Positions 6,959 to 15,648 are shown, counted from the first letter of the stretch. The stretch: DNA of 17,635 nt from CAZCAC01 sp964496575 (GCA_964496575.1 CAZCAC010000159.1:1-17635); one strand, 5' to 3'. Numbers and translations: made by a program. Notes: generated by a model from the letters alone, not told the origin.

Positions 6959-8761
6959 ATGATCCCCCTCCTCCCCGGTGTACTGCTCGCGCTCCTTCCC
7001 TCGCTCCCCGGTGGTCAGGAGACGGCCCCGGAGCACGAATCGGTCGAGGAGCTCCTCGCGGCCCTCGCGGAGGCCGAAGGGGACGCACCCGAGGTCTGCT
7101 GGGCGCTGCTCGAGCGGGACGAGCGCTCGCCGGAGGTGATCGACGCCCTGCGGCACTGGCTGGGCCGGGCGCGGGCCCCCAACTCGCAGCAGGTGATCGA
7201 TACGATCCTCAATCACTGGCGCGTATCCCACGAGGTGGAACCGTTCCACTGGATCTACCTCGAGCGCTCGTACGAGCTGGTCGAGCCCGAGGACTTGCTG
7301 CCCCGGGAGGTCGCCCCGCTCGCCGGGGAGGACGAGGAGCTGGGCGAGAGAGTCGCGATCGAGCTCGCCGCGGCATCCTCCGACGACGAGCGGATGTCGC
7401 TCCTCCAGAATCTGGAGCAGCTCCGCGCCGACCGACGCTGCGGCGCCATCGACGCGGCGCTGGAGCTCGCCGACCGGAACGACGAGGTCGGGGAAAAGGC
7501 CCGGGAGGTGATCCTCGCCACCTACGGCGTTCGCCCCGGCGCGCACCTCTACTACGTGACCCGGCGGGAGCCGATCACCGACCCGGTCGTCCAGGGCCGG
7601 CTGCTGGAGATCGCCCGCTGGCTGCTCGACGACCGCGTCGAGGAGTCCCCCGACGTGCCCGATTGGGACTCGCTCGACCTGGCGGCGCAATGCGCTATTC
7701 GTTCGGAGCTCGCGAGGGAGGTGGTGGTCCCGCGCCTGATCGAGATCCTGCGCGAGACCAGGAAGCCCCGGGTGCTTCGCCTGCTGTGTCTCCTGGGCGT
7801 CGAGGACGAATTCGTCCGCGAGCGCTATCTCGAGACGATGTCCAACGAGGTGGTGGTCGCGGGCGGGAAGATCGATCTCTTGCCGTACTGGAAGCACCAC
7901 GACGAGGAGACGCTCGCGGCCTTCGAGCGGGTCTTCTCGAGGGCCGACAAGCTCGCCCTGGTCCACCACCTCGTCTTCGCGGGTCTGCTCGATTCGAGCG
8001 AGCACGCCATCGTGCGCCGCTTCTTCGAGGCGATGGAAGAAGAGCCCGGCGATCGCTGGGCTCACCATAGGGCGTGGGGCTTCCGTCACGTCGCGATCCC
8101 CTCCCCGGACGAGCCGAAGGTGATGCAGGCGAACAAGCTCGGCCTCTCGATCGCGACACGACGCGCGCGGGGCGAGGACTACTCCGGGTGCGCGAGCGCG
8201 CTGGCGGAGCTCTTGCAGAGCGGGTACGACCGTCGCGGTGCCGGTGGCTGGGGCGACTACTACGGATACGGCTTTGGCCACGCGCTGGCCCTCGACCTGC
8301 GCGGGCCCGAATTCGTCGAGGCCGCGCTGATCCTCCTCAAGAGCGAGCGCCCTTTCTGGAGCCACGTCGACCACGCCCGCGAGCTCCTCTCGGGCGCGGA
8401 GCTGACCGCGGAGCAGGCGGCGCGGGCCGCCGCGCTGCCCGTGTGGTCCGGCGGCCCGATGCCCGTCGGGCTGCGCGGGATCCCGCACATGCGGCAGGAG
8501 CTCTATCGGGGCAACACGGAGTGGCTGGACGAGCTCTGCGCCCTGACCCCGCTGATTCCGCGAGACGAGGAGTACCTGCTGGTCCTCCTGCAGCGTGGAC
8601 GGCCGGGACAGCGGCTGCGGATGCTCGAGGTGATCCGCGACGAGGAGCTCGACTCGCCGAGGATCCGGGCCGCGGTCATCGAGCGCACGCGGGACCGTGA
8701 CCATCGGGTCCGCGAGCTGGCGGAGGCGATTGGGGCGCAGAGGAGGCAGAGGACGCGGTGA
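6959..8761 (+). CDS. Secreted protein of unknown function, possibly alpha-helical repeat
   Basis: 600 residues from the ATG at 6959. The frame is open further upstream, but this ATG starts a signal peptide (MIPLLPGVLLALLPSLPGG) and has AGGA at 6951-6954 as a Shine-Dalgarno at suitable spacing. The mature protein is rich in Leu, Glu, Arg and Ala, with helix-turn-helix spacing that suggests HEAT- or ARM-like repeats in places (for example VAIELAAASSDDERMSLLQN and ELAREVVVPRLIEILRETR). A Gly/Tyr-rich turn, GGWGDYYGYGFGHALALDL, lies in the C-terminal third. No catalytic motif is seen and the function is unknown; a periplasmic scaffold or binding protein is a guess. The last residues (GAQRRQRTR) are encoded by the arm of a long inverted repeat that continues past the stop, so the C-terminus may have been altered by that element. 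Confidence 0.8.
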   Translation: MIPLLPGVLLALLPSLPGGQETAPEHESVEELLAALAEAEGDAPEVCWALLERDERSPEVIDALRHWLGRARAPNSQQVIDTILNHWRVSHEVEPFHWIYLERSYELVEPEDLLPREVAPLAGEDEELGERVAIELAAASSDDERMSLLQNLEQLRADRRCGAIDAALELADRNDEVGEKAREVILATYGVRPGAHLYYVTRREPITDPVVQGRLLEIARWLLDDRVEESPDVPDWDSLDLAAQCAIRSELAREVVVPRLIEILRETRKPRVLRLLCLLGVEDEFVRERYLETMSNEVVVAGGKIDLLPYWKHHDEETLAAFERVFSRADKLALVHHLVFAGLLDSSEHAIVRRFFEAMEEEPGDRWAHHRAWGFRHVAIPSPDEPKVMQANKLGLSIATRRARGEDYSGCASALAELLQSGYDRRGAGGWGDYYGYGFGHALALDLRGPEFVEAALILLKSERPFWSHVDHARELLSGAELTAEQAARAAALPVWSGGPMPVGLRGIPHMRQELYRGNTEWLDELCALTPLIPRDEEYLLVLLQRGRPGQRLRMLEVIRDEELDSPRIRAAVIERTRDRDHRVRELAEAIGAQRRQRTR

Positions 8762-8849
8762 TTTCACGCAGAGCTCGCGGAGGACCGAAGCGGCGCTGAG
8801 GGAGCAGAGCTCTGCGTGAAACCACCGCGTTCTCCGCCTCCTCCGCGCC
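8734..8849. repeat. Long inverted repeat, 43-nt arms, between convergent genes
   Basis: The arms are 8734-8776 and 8807-8849 with a 30-nt loop. They differ at four positions, one of which is a G-U wobble. The inner 15 bases, TTTCACGCAGAGCTC, match perfectly. The left arm starts inside the coding sequence that ends at 8761. The element sits between that stop and the stop of the minus-strand gene at 8865, so its transcript could act as a bidirectional terminator. The 'gcagagg/cggagga' sequence style resembles imperfect intergenic hairpins that I believe occur in many environmental bacteria, and it is shared with the element at 13539-13747. Confidence 0.85.
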
Positions 8850-8864
8850 ATGGCAATGGCCAGC

Positions 8865-10109
8865 TCAGGCTCCATTGAACTCCCCCAGCGCCCCGTACAT
8901 CGCCACCACGTTCTCCGGCGGCACGTCGGGCAGGATGTTGTGCACGGTGTTGAACACGAATCCCCCGCCCGGCGCGAAGATCTCCAGACGTCGCAGCACG
9001 TGCGCGCGCACCTCCTCCGGCGTGGCGTGGTTCAGCACCTCGCGCGTGTCGCAGCCTCCGCCCCAGAAAGTGACGTCCTTCCCGAACTCCCGCTTCAAGC
9101 GCTCCGGCTCCATGTCGCGGCAGCTCGTCTGCACCGGGTTGATCACCTCGAAGCCCGCCTCGATCAGGTCGGGCAGGAGCTTGTAGATCGAACCGCAGGA
9201 GTGCAGGAAGGGGCGCATCCCGCTGTGCTCCTTCACGTACGCGCACAGCTGCGCGTGCCGCGGCTTGAAGAAGCGGCGGTAGGTCGCCGGCGACATGAAC
9301 GGGCCGTCGTTCATGCCGAGGTCGTCGCCGAAGCGCACGATGTCCGCCACGTCACCCACCGCGGCGCAGATCTTCTCGAGACCGGCGAGGTGTCGCTCCA
9401 TCAGGGCGTCCAGCAGACGCTCCACCTCGCGCTCCTCGCTGACCAGGTCCATCAGGAAGTTGTCGAAGCGGCGCAGGAAAGTCCCCCATTCGAAGAGGTT
9501 GCAGCCCGCGCCGATCAAGAGCGCGCGATCGGTCGACTCGCGCAGCTGGATGGTGCGCGCCCGCAGCGTCTCCCAGAAGCCCTCGTCGCCCGCGTGGTCC
9601 CACGGCTCGGACGCGAACGCCGCCCACAGCACCCTTCCCATCGCCGCGTCGAGCCCCGCGTGATCGGCGGGATAGCCGTCGAGGTACGGAAAGCAGGTCT
9701 GGTCGAAGAACGTGCCGCTCGGCGGCATCTCGGCGATCTTCGTGCCGTCGGCGTGCAGGGCGTCCACGCCGCCGTCCTCCCTCACCTCCGTCCGGAACCA
9801 TTGCGGATAGAATGCTCCAGAACCGTCCGGCAACTCGATCGGAACCCAGTCCGACTCCCGCTCGTTGAACGCCCGGCCGACGTCGACCACGTCCACTCCG
9901 AACGACTCGAGCACCACCTCCTCCGGCCGCGCGAGCTGCTGCACGACGTCGTAGACGCGCGTCGCGCCCCCGTCCAGGCCGAGGCGCGCCTTCAGCCGGT
10001 TGTAGCCGATCGCCGAGATCCCCGAGCTCGGAGTGGCGCCGAGGTCGAGAGGGACGCGGTCGGGCTCGGCGTGGTCGATCGTGGCGAGGATGCGCTCTCG
10101 TGCGTTCAT
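8865..10109 (-). CDS. Uroporphyrinogen decarboxylase (URO-D) family protein, zinc methyltransferase type
   Basis: 414 residues from the ATG at 10109; the frame is open 44 codons upstream, but MNARERILATIDHAEPDRVP is the usual start of this family. The fold signature is clear: a DRVPLDLG start, LIGAGCNLFEWGTFLRRF, the FGDDLGMNDGPFMSPATYRRF block, and FLHSCGSIYKLLPDLIEAGF. H303-x-C305 together with C353 (FWGGGCDT) gives the HXC-Xn-C zinc site of MtaA/CmuA/MtbA-type methyl transferases. HemE lacks this site, so a role in methyl transfer or demethylation is likelier than heme synthesis. No corrinoid protein gene is next to it, so the substrate is unknown. It is divergent from the OPT gene (146-bp spacer) and convergent with the gene ending at 8761. 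A weak -10 (TATCCT, minus strand 10159-10154) lies upstream. Confidence 0.9.
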   Translation of the reverse strand: MNARERILATIDHAEPDRVPLDLGATPSSGISAIGYNRLKARLGLDGGATRVYDVVQQLARPEEVVLESFGVDVVDVGRAFNERESDWVPIELPDGSGAFYPQWFRTEVREDGGVDALHADGTKIAEMPPSGTFFDQTCFPYLDGYPADHAGLDAAMGRVLWAAFASEPWDHAGDEGFWETLRARTIQLRESTDRALLIGAGCNLFEWGTFLRRFDNFLMDLVSEEREVERLLDALMERHLAGLEKICAAVGDVADIVRFGDDLGMNDGPFMSPATYRRFFKPRHAQLCAYVKEHSGMRPFLHSCGSIYKLLPDLIEAGFEVINPVQTSCRDMEPERLKREFGKDVTFWGGGCDTREVLNHATPEEVRAHVLRRLEIFAPGGGFVFNTVHNILPDVPPENVVAMYGALGEFNGA

Positions 10110-10189
10110 CTTCGTAGGGGCGCAGAGTTCGGTTTCGGTGAGGGCGAGGGCCCAGGATAGCGTCGGAGCACACCAGGGCCCGTCGAAAC

Positions 10190-10218
10190 TGGAGCCGCTC
10201 CGCGCGCCGCCGTATAGT
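10190..10218 (+). promoter_or_regulatory. Sigma-70-type promoter for the OPT transporter gene
   Basis: TGGAGC (10190-10195) as -35, a 17-bp spacer, and TATAGT (10213-10218) as -10. The -10 matches TATAAT at five of six positions; the -35 is weak. It lies 37 bases before the ATG at 10256, and GGAGG at 10248-10252 serves as Shine-Dalgarno. The -35 resembles the TGGACG of the two MFS promoters, so the same regulon is possible. Confidence 0.6.
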
Positions 10219-10255
10219 CTTCGCTCCCCCGTCCCCGGCACGCCCCTGGAGGCCC

Positions 10256-12325
10256 ATGGCGCAAGAGAAGCAACCCACCCCCGCCGAGCTCGAGCTCGCC
10301 TGGTTCCGCCAGCACTACCGCGGCGACATGAAGCAGCTCACCTGGCGGGCCGTGCTGATGGGCGGAATGCTCGGTGCGGTGCTCTCGCTGACCAACCTCT
10401 ACATCGGGCTGAAGACCGGCTGGGGCTTCGGGGTGGCGATCACCGCCTGCGTGCTCTCCTACGCGATCTGGAAGACGCTCAAGAACGTCGGCATCGCCAA
10501 GACGGACATGACCATCCTGGAGAACAACGCGATGCAATCGACCGCGTCGTCGGCGGGCTACTCCACCGGCGGCACGCTCGTGTCGGCGATCGCGGCCTAC
10601 CTCCTGGTGACCGGCGAGCACATTCCCTACGGCCTCCTGACCATCTGGATCTTCTTCCTCGCCGTGCTCGGGGTGACGCTGGCGATCCCGATGAAGCGGC
10701 AGATGATCAACGTCGAGCGCCTGCGCTTCCCCTCGGGGATCGCCGCGGCGATGACGCTGCGCAGCCTGCACGCCGACAACGAGCACAGCCCCGCGCTGGA
10801 GGGGCCGCTGGCCGAGGCCGGCGCCGGTACCGATGACGAGGCAGCTGCGAAGGAGGCGCTGGAAGAGGTCGAGGGTACGGTGACCAGTGAGGAGGAGGCG
10901 AGTCAGAGCGCTCGCTGGCTATTCATCGCCGGCGGCGCCGCCGCCCTGCTCGCCCTCGTGCGCGATGGCTTCGAAATGCTCCGCGAGCTGGGCGTGAAGA
11001 CCCAGACGACCCTGATCGAGTACGCCTACCCCCTCTTCGGCAAGACCGCCTATCAGTACACCGTCGGCATGGAGGGCAGCCTCCTCCTGGTCGCGGGCGG
11101 AGCGCTGATGGGGCTGCGCGTCGCGGCCAGCGTGATGCTGGGCGCGGTCATCAACTGGTGCATCCTGGTGCCGATGATGGTCGAGCGCGGCGTGATCGAG
11201 TCGGGCATCACCGCGGACGGAGCGCTCAGCCTCGACTACCGAACGATGGTCTCCTGGTCCCTCTGGGGCGGCGCCTCGTGCATGGTCACCAGCGGCCTGC
11301 TCGCCTTCGCCATGCAGTGGAAGTCGGTGCTGCGAGCGCTCAGCGGCGTGACCGCGATCTTCGGGAGCCACCGCGCGGCCGCGCGCACCCCCGAGGAGGA
11401 GGAGATGGAGAGAATCGAGGTGCCCGGCTCCTGGTTCGTCGGCGGAGCACTGATCGGCGGGGTCGGCGTGGTCACCACCGCCCTGTTCGCCTTCGACATG
11501 CCGGTCTGGATGGGTGTGCTCGCGGTGGTCCTGTCCTTCTTCCTCGCGCTGGTCGCCTGCCGCGTCTGCGGCGAGACCGACACCACACCGGTCGGCGCGA
11601 TGGGCAAGGTGACCCAGCTGATGTACGGCGCGATCACCCCCAAGTCGATGCGAGTCGAGCAACCGACGCAGACGCAGAACGTCAATCTCATGGCGGCGTG
11701 CATCACCGCCGGGGTCGCCGACAGCGCCTCCGACCTGTTGATCGACCTGAAGAGCGGCTACGTCCTCGGCGCCAATCCGCGCAAGCAGTTCCTCGCGCAG
11801 GCCGCGGGGATCTTCGTCGGGACGGCGGTGACCGTACCGGTCTTCTACCTGCTCGTCCCCGACGCACAGTCGCTCGGCACCGATCAGTGGCCCGCGCCCG
11901 CCGCCCAGGTCTGGGCGTCGGTCGCCAAGCTCCTGTCTCAGGGCCTCGGCTCGCTCCATGCGACGGCACAGGCGGCGCTGGTGATCGGCGGCATGGTCGG
12001 GATCCTGCTGGTGGCGCTCGGTAGTATCCTGCCGGCCAAGGCGCGCCCGTGGGTCCCCTCGCCGATGGGGATCGGGTTGGCGTTCACCTTCCACTTCTAC
12101 TACGCCTTCTCGATGTTCCTCGGCGGCGTGCTCGGCTGGATCTTCCTGAAGTCGTCGCCCAAGAAGAGCAAGCTCTTCACCTTCCCGATCGCCTCGGGGA
12201 TCATCGCCGGCGAGAGCCTGATGGGCATCTTCGTCATCCTGCTGCCGATCCTCGTCGGGGCGGTAGGAGCCCTGTTCCTCCACTACGCCTTCCAGCTGGC
12301 CATGGACCTCGCGCTGTCGAGCTGA
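10256..12325 (+). CDS. OPT-family oligopeptide transporter
   Basis: 689 residues, the usual length for the bacterial branch of the OPT superfamily. About 14-16 membrane helices are visible. Diagnostic blocks are LTNLYIGLKTGWGFG (45-59), FPSGIAAAMTLRSLH (158-172), CGETDTTPVGAMGKVTQLMYG around 438-458, and the ITAGVADSASDLLIDLKSGY stretch (483-502) followed by YVLGANPRKQF (502-512). PSPMGIGLAF and IASGIIAGESLMG lie near the end. A soluble acidic loop (about 180-218, rich in Glu and Ala) follows the fourth helix or so. OPT carriers take up small peptides, or in some branches metal chelates. The next gene encodes an aminopeptidase 87 bases downstream, which favours peptides here. Start ATG 10256 has GGAGG three bases upstream and its own promoter. 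Confidence 0.92.
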   Translation: MAQEKQPTPAELELAWFRQHYRGDMKQLTWRAVLMGGMLGAVLSLTNLYIGLKTGWGFGVAITACVLSYAIWKTLKNVGIAKTDMTILENNAMQSTASSAGYSTGGTLVSAIAAYLLVTGEHIPYGLLTIWIFFLAVLGVTLAIPMKRQMINVERLRFPSGIAAAMTLRSLHADNEHSPALEGPLAEAGAGTDDEAAAKEALEEVEGTVTSEEEASQSARWLFIAGGAAALLALVRDGFEMLRELGVKTQTTLIEYAYPLFGKTAYQYTVGMEGSLLLVAGGALMGLRVAASVMLGAVINWCILVPMMVERGVIESGITADGALSLDYRTMVSWSLWGGASCMVTSGLLAFAMQWKSVLRALSGVTAIFGSHRAAARTPEEEEMERIEVPGSWFVGGALIGGVGVVTTALFAFDMPVWMGVLAVVLSFFLALVACRVCGETDTTPVGAMGKVTQLMYGAITPKSMRVEQPTQTQNVNLMAACITAGVADSASDLLIDLKSGYVLGANPRKQFLAQAAGIFVGTAVTVPVFYLLVPDAQSLGTDQWPAPAAQVWASVAKLLSQGLGSLHATAQAALVIGGMVGILLVALGSILPAKARPWVPSPMGIGLAFTFHFYYAFSMFLGGVLGWIFLKSSPKKSKLFTFPIASGIIAGESLMGIFVILLPILVGAVGALFLHYAFQLAMDLALSS

Positions 12326-12412
12326 TCCCGAGGAGCTGGATATAGAACAGAAACAACGAAACCGGCGCGGATGCGCCTCAGAAGCCCCGTCGGGCAGGAA
12401 AGCAAGAGAAAC

Positions 12413-13534
12413 ATGAAAGACCCCCGCGTCGCACAGCTGGCCCGGAACCTGATCGAGTACTCCACCGAGGTGAAGGAGGGCGACCGCGTCGTGATCGAGG
12501 CGATCGACGTCCCGACCGAGTTCGTCGAATGCCTGATCGAGGAGACCACGAAACGAGGAGGCCTCCCGACGGTGTGGCTGCGCAACGGCCGCATCCTCCG
12601 CAGCCTGTACCGCCATGGCACCGAGACGCAGATGAAGCTGATCGGCGAGTTCGAGCGCTATCAGATGGAGAAGACCGACGTCTACATCGGCGCCCGCGGC
12701 GTGACCAACATGGGCGAGCTCTCCGACGTCCCCGCGGAGAAGCTGACCTCGTACCAGAAGCACTGGTTCGGTCCGGTGCACATCGAGGTGCGGGTGCCCA
12801 AGACCCGCTGGGTGGTGATGCGCTGGCCCACCCAGGCGATGGCGCAGGCCGCCGGCAAGAGCACCGAGGCGTTCGAGGACTTCTACTTCGACGTGTGCTG
12901 CCTCGACTACGACAAGATGTCGAAGGCGATGGATCCGCTGAAAGAGCTGATCGACAAGACGGACAAGGTTCACATCAAGGGCCCGGGCGAGACCGACCTG
13001 CGCTTCTCGATCAAGGGGATGCATGCGATCAAGTGCGACGGCAAGCTGAACATCCCCGACGGCGAGATCTACACCGCGCCGGTCAAGGATTCGGTGGAGG
13101 GCATCATCGCCTACAACACGCCGAGCCTCTACCAGGGCACGACCTTCGAGGACATCCGCTTCAAGTTCAGCGAGGGGCGCCTGATCGAGGCGACCTGCAA
13201 CGAGACGGAGCGGATGAACGCGATCCTCGACACCGACGAGGGCGCGCGCTACGTCGGCGAGTTCGCGATCGGCGTGAACCCCTACATCACCGACGCGATG
13301 AAGGACACGCTGTTCGACGAGAAGATCCGCGGGTCGTTCCACTTCACGCCGGGGAACTCCTACGACGACTGCAGCAACGGAAACCGCTCGGCGGTGCACT
13401 GGGACCTGGTGGCGATCCAGACGACCGATTTCGGCGGCGGCGAGATCTGGTTCGACGACGTGATGATCCGGAAGGACGGGTTGTTCACGCTGCCCGAGTT
13501 GGAGCCGCTGAATCCGGAGAATCTGATCGGGTAG
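12413..13534 (+). CDS. M29-family metallo-aminopeptidase
   Basis: 373 residues from the ATG at 12413; an in-frame ATG at 12371 would add 14 residues that do not look like family sequence. The protein matches the AmpS/AmpT (M29) aminopeptidases in length and in order of metal ligands: E218 (PDGEIYTAP), E283 (VGEFAIGVNP), H310 (GSFHFTPGNS), H329 and D331 (SAVHWDLV). The spacing follows the E-E-H-H-D ligand pattern of the family. It should be a cytoplasmic dinuclear-metal enzyme that trims N-terminal residues from peptides. It lies 87 bases after the OPT transporter on the same strand, probably in one transcript, so imported peptides could be degraded directly. No strong promoter of its own is seen. 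A 65-nt-arm inverted repeat begins five bases past its stop. Confidence 0.92.
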   Translation: MKDPRVAQLARNLIEYSTEVKEGDRVVIEAIDVPTEFVECLIEETTKRGGLPTVWLRNGRILRSLYRHGTETQMKLIGEFERYQMEKTDVYIGARGVTNMGELSDVPAEKLTSYQKHWFGPVHIEVRVPKTRWVVMRWPTQAMAQAAGKSTEAFEDFYFDVCCLDYDKMSKAMDPLKELIDKTDKVHIKGPGETDLRFSIKGMHAIKCDGKLNIPDGEIYTAPVKDSVEGIIAYNTPSLYQGTTFEDIRFKFSEGRLIEATCNETERMNAILDTDEGARYVGEFAIGVNPYITDAMKDTLFDEKIRGSFHFTPGNSYDDCSNGNRSAVHWDLVAIQTTDFGGGEIWFDDVMIRKDGLFTLPELEPLNPENLIG

Positions 13535-13538
13535 TGGA

Positions 13539-13747
13539 ACGCGGAGGAGGCGGAGATCGCGGAGGAGCTACTGAGATCGGATCAGGGTTCGATCGCAGAG
13601 GAAGGCGCAGAGAGAGCGGAGATCGGCGAGGAGCCCAGAACAGAACCTTGGCTCACTCGGCGCACTCTGCTTCCCCCGTGCATTTCTCTGTGATCGAACC
13701 CTGATCCGATCTCAGTGGCTCCTCCGCGATCTCCGCCTCCTCCGCGT
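13539..13747. repeat. Long inverted repeat, 65-nt arms, in the 333-nt spacer before the MFS genes
   Basis: The arms are 13539-13603 and 13683-13747 around a 79-nt loop. They differ at three positions, and all three are G-U wobbles in the plus-strand transcript (T13569-G13717, G13595-T13691, G13601-T13685). The RNA could therefore form an unbroken 65-bp stem. The sequence is 'cggagga' style like the element at 8734-8849. It fills most of the 13535-13867 spacer and lies just past the aminopeptidase stop, so it may end that transcript. Base 13748 onward holds more of the same low-complexity sequence, then the promoter at 13807. No gene is seen in the spacer. Confidence 0.9.
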
Positions 13748-13806
13748 CATCTCGGCGCTCTCCGCGCTGAAACGCCGCGATCTCTGCTTCCTCCGCGATC
13801 GATCCC

Positions 13807-13835
13807 TGGACGACAGCAGCTCCCGCCGTGATAAT
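13807..13835 (+). promoter_or_regulatory. Promoter of the first MFS transporter gene
   Basis: TGGACG (13807-13812), a 17-bp spacer, and GATAAT (13830-13835). The -35 box matches TTGACA at four positions and the -10 box matches TATAAT at five. It is nearly identical in its outer parts to the promoter at 15620-15648: GATCCCTGGACGAC on the left and GATAATCCCCCGC on the right are shared, while the spacer differs. The ATG at 13868 follows 32 bases after the -10 box. Confidence 0.7.
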
Positions 13836-13867
13836 CCCCCGCCCCCATCCCCAGCAACGAGACACAG

Positions 13868-15601
13868 ATGACCGAAGCCAGCACCCCCGACGACGCCCCT
13901 CAGAGTTTCCTCGACAAGTTCCGGGTGATGAAGGGGTCGCCCCGGGAGCTCTGGCTCATCAACGCGACCAAGGTCCTGGAGATCCTGGCCTACGGGTTGA
14001 TGTCCTCGACCATCGTCCTGTGGCTCTCCTCCGACATGGGCTACACCGACGCGCAGGCCGGTGACTACATCGCCTACTGGTCCGCGGTGATGACCCTGTT
14101 CACGGTGCTGGTAGGTTCGCTGGTCGATGCGATCGGCATCAAGAAGTCATTCCTGCTCGGGTTCTGGCTCTGCCTGGTTTCCCGCGCAGTGATGACCGCG
14201 ACGACCGACCCCTGGATCGCCATCCCCTTCGGGTTGATCCTGCTCGCCGTGGGCCTCGCCTTCATGATCCCGGTGATGAACGCGGCCCTCAAGCGGTACG
14301 CGACCAGCAAGCAGCAGACGATCGCCTTCGCGCTCTTCTACGTGCTGATGAACGTCGGGTTCGTGCTCTCCGGCTTGCTGGTAGATTACCTTCGGAGCGA
14401 CGCGGTCTTCGGGGAGCTGAGTGGAACCACGATCATGGGGATCGAGATGTCCACCTACCGGGTGCTCTTCTTCTGGGCCACCGTGGCCACGCTCCCCGGG
14501 TTGCTCATGACGCATTTCATCATGCGCCGCGGTGTCGAGGGCACCGACGATCAGGGCGTGGTCATCCGCAAAGTCGAGGGTAAGTACGAGAGCGAGAACC
14601 TTCTGACGGGGACCCTGCTCTCGATGCGCGACGCAGGCAGGGACACCGTCTCGATCTTCGCCTCGGTCTGGAGGGAGCCCAATTTCTACCGATTCCTGAC
14701 CTTCCTGTTCCTGATCGTGCTGGTGAAGCTCGTCTTCTTCCACATGCACTACACGTTCCCGAAGTACGCCATCCGGGAGCTGGGTCCCGGAGCGCCGCTC
14801 GGGAACCTCTGGACGGTTCTGAACGCGGGGCTGATCGTCATCATCACGCTGCCGGTCGCCGCTCTCTTCGACCGCGTTTCCAGCTTCACGATGCTCCTCG
14901 TCGGCACGATCATCGCGGCACTTCCCGTCTTCCTGATGGTCATTTCGCCGTCGGTGTTCGCTCCGATCGCCGACGGGCCGATCGGGCACTTCATCGGGCA
15001 CACCTGGCTGGGGATCCCCGTCGAGCGAGGCGTCGACCCGGTGATCATCTCGGTCACCATCTTCGTGATCATCTTCTCGTTCGGCGAGGCGATCTTCTCG
15101 CCGCGCCTCTACCAGTACACGGCGGCAATCGCCCCCAAGGGCAAGGAGGGCTCCTACATGGCGCTCTCCCTCATCCCCTACTTCTTCGCCAAGTTGATCG
15201 TCGGCGTCCTCTCGGGGCGGATGCTCCATCGCTGGTGTCCGGATGACGACGTGCTCGCCACGCGCTACCTCGAGGACAAGTTCGGCGTGGACCCCGCGAC
15301 CCTGGTGGATCCAGGGACGCTGGAACCGCTCGAGAAGGAAACGGTCCTGCAGATGCTCGCCGACAAGCTGGGGTACATCGTCGAGCAGACTCCCAGGCAG
15401 ATCGAGCAGGGCAAGGAGGCCATCGCGGCGCAGGACTACGGGCTCTGGGAGATCCTGCACGAAGCCTACCCGCGCGATTCCCAGACCCTGTGGCTGGTGA
15501 TCGCCCTGATGGCCGTGGCCTGCCCGATCGGCATCGTCCTCCTGCGCAACGTCATTCGCAGCCGGGAGGATGGTGGTGTCGAGGAGAAGGGCGACGCCTG
15601 A
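13868..15601 (+). CDS. POT-like MFS peptide transporter
   Basis: 577 residues with about 12 membrane helices. An MFS motif-A-like loop, GSLVDAIGIKK, is at 83-93. TDDQGVVI (226-233) in the central loop and GEAIFSPRLYQYTAAIAPKG (406-425) resemble the helix-10 region of the POT (PTR2) branch. The first helix has VLEILAYG where classic POT carriers have ExxERFxYYG, so the proton-coupling residues are not conserved in full. Between the last two helices, residues 455-540 form a hydrophilic insert of unknown role. Uptake of di- or tripeptides with protons is likely from family and context. It has its own promoter; the ATG has no strong Shine-Dalgarno. The next gene is a paralogue. Confidence 0.85.
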   Translation: MTEASTPDDAPQSFLDKFRVMKGSPRELWLINATKVLEILAYGLMSSTIVLWLSSDMGYTDAQAGDYIAYWSAVMTLFTVLVGSLVDAIGIKKSFLLGFWLCLVSRAVMTATTDPWIAIPFGLILLAVGLAFMIPVMNAALKRYATSKQQTIAFALFYVLMNVGFVLSGLLVDYLRSDAVFGELSGTTIMGIEMSTYRVLFFWATVATLPGLLMTHFIMRRGVEGTDDQGVVIRKVEGKYESENLLTGTLLSMRDAGRDTVSIFASVWREPNFYRFLTFLFLIVLVKLVFFHMHYTFPKYAIRELGPGAPLGNLWTVLNAGLIVIITLPVAALFDRVSSFTMLLVGTIIAALPVFLMVISPSVFAPIADGPIGHFIGHTWLGIPVERGVDPVIISVTIFVIIFSFGEAIFSPRLYQYTAAIAPKGKEGSYMALSLIPYFFAKLIVGVLSGRMLHRWCPDDDVLATRYLEDKFGVDPATLVDPGTLEPLEKETVLQMLADKLGYIVEQTPRQIEQGKEAIAAQDYGLWEILHEAYPRDSQTLWLVIALMAVACPIGIVLLRNVIRSREDGGVEEKGDA

Positions 15602-15619
15602 CGCCGTACGACTGATCCC

Positions 15620-15648
15620 TGGACGACGGCGGCCGCTGCCGAGATAAT
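15620..15648 (+). promoter_or_regulatory. Promoter of the second MFS transporter gene
   Basis: TGGACG (15620-15625), a 17-bp spacer and GATAAT (15643-15648). It has the same -35, -10 and outer flanks as the promoter at 13807, with a different spacer. It begins 19 bases past the stop of the first MFS gene. The leader to the ATG at 15724 is about 70 bases and C-rich, and no Shine-Dalgarno is visible. Confidence 0.7.

Noticed and set aside
6326..8875. Long minus-strand open frame opposite the membrane-protein and secreted-protein genes
   Set aside because: Low-complexity composition with no signal peptide or domain; antisense to coherent genes with signal peptides.
8865..10109. HemE for heme synthesis
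   Set aside because: The HXC-Xn-C zinc residues point to the methyltransferase branch, and no other heme genes are nearby.
10919..13399. Long minus-strand open frame opposite the OPT and aminopeptidase genes
   Set aside because: Rich in His, Arg and Asp and lacking motifs; the plus-strand genes carry clear family motifs.
13535..13800. CRISPR array in the repetitive spacer
   Set aside because: The repetition is one large inverted repeat plus low-complexity 'cggagga' sequence. There are no regular direct repeats with unique spacers.
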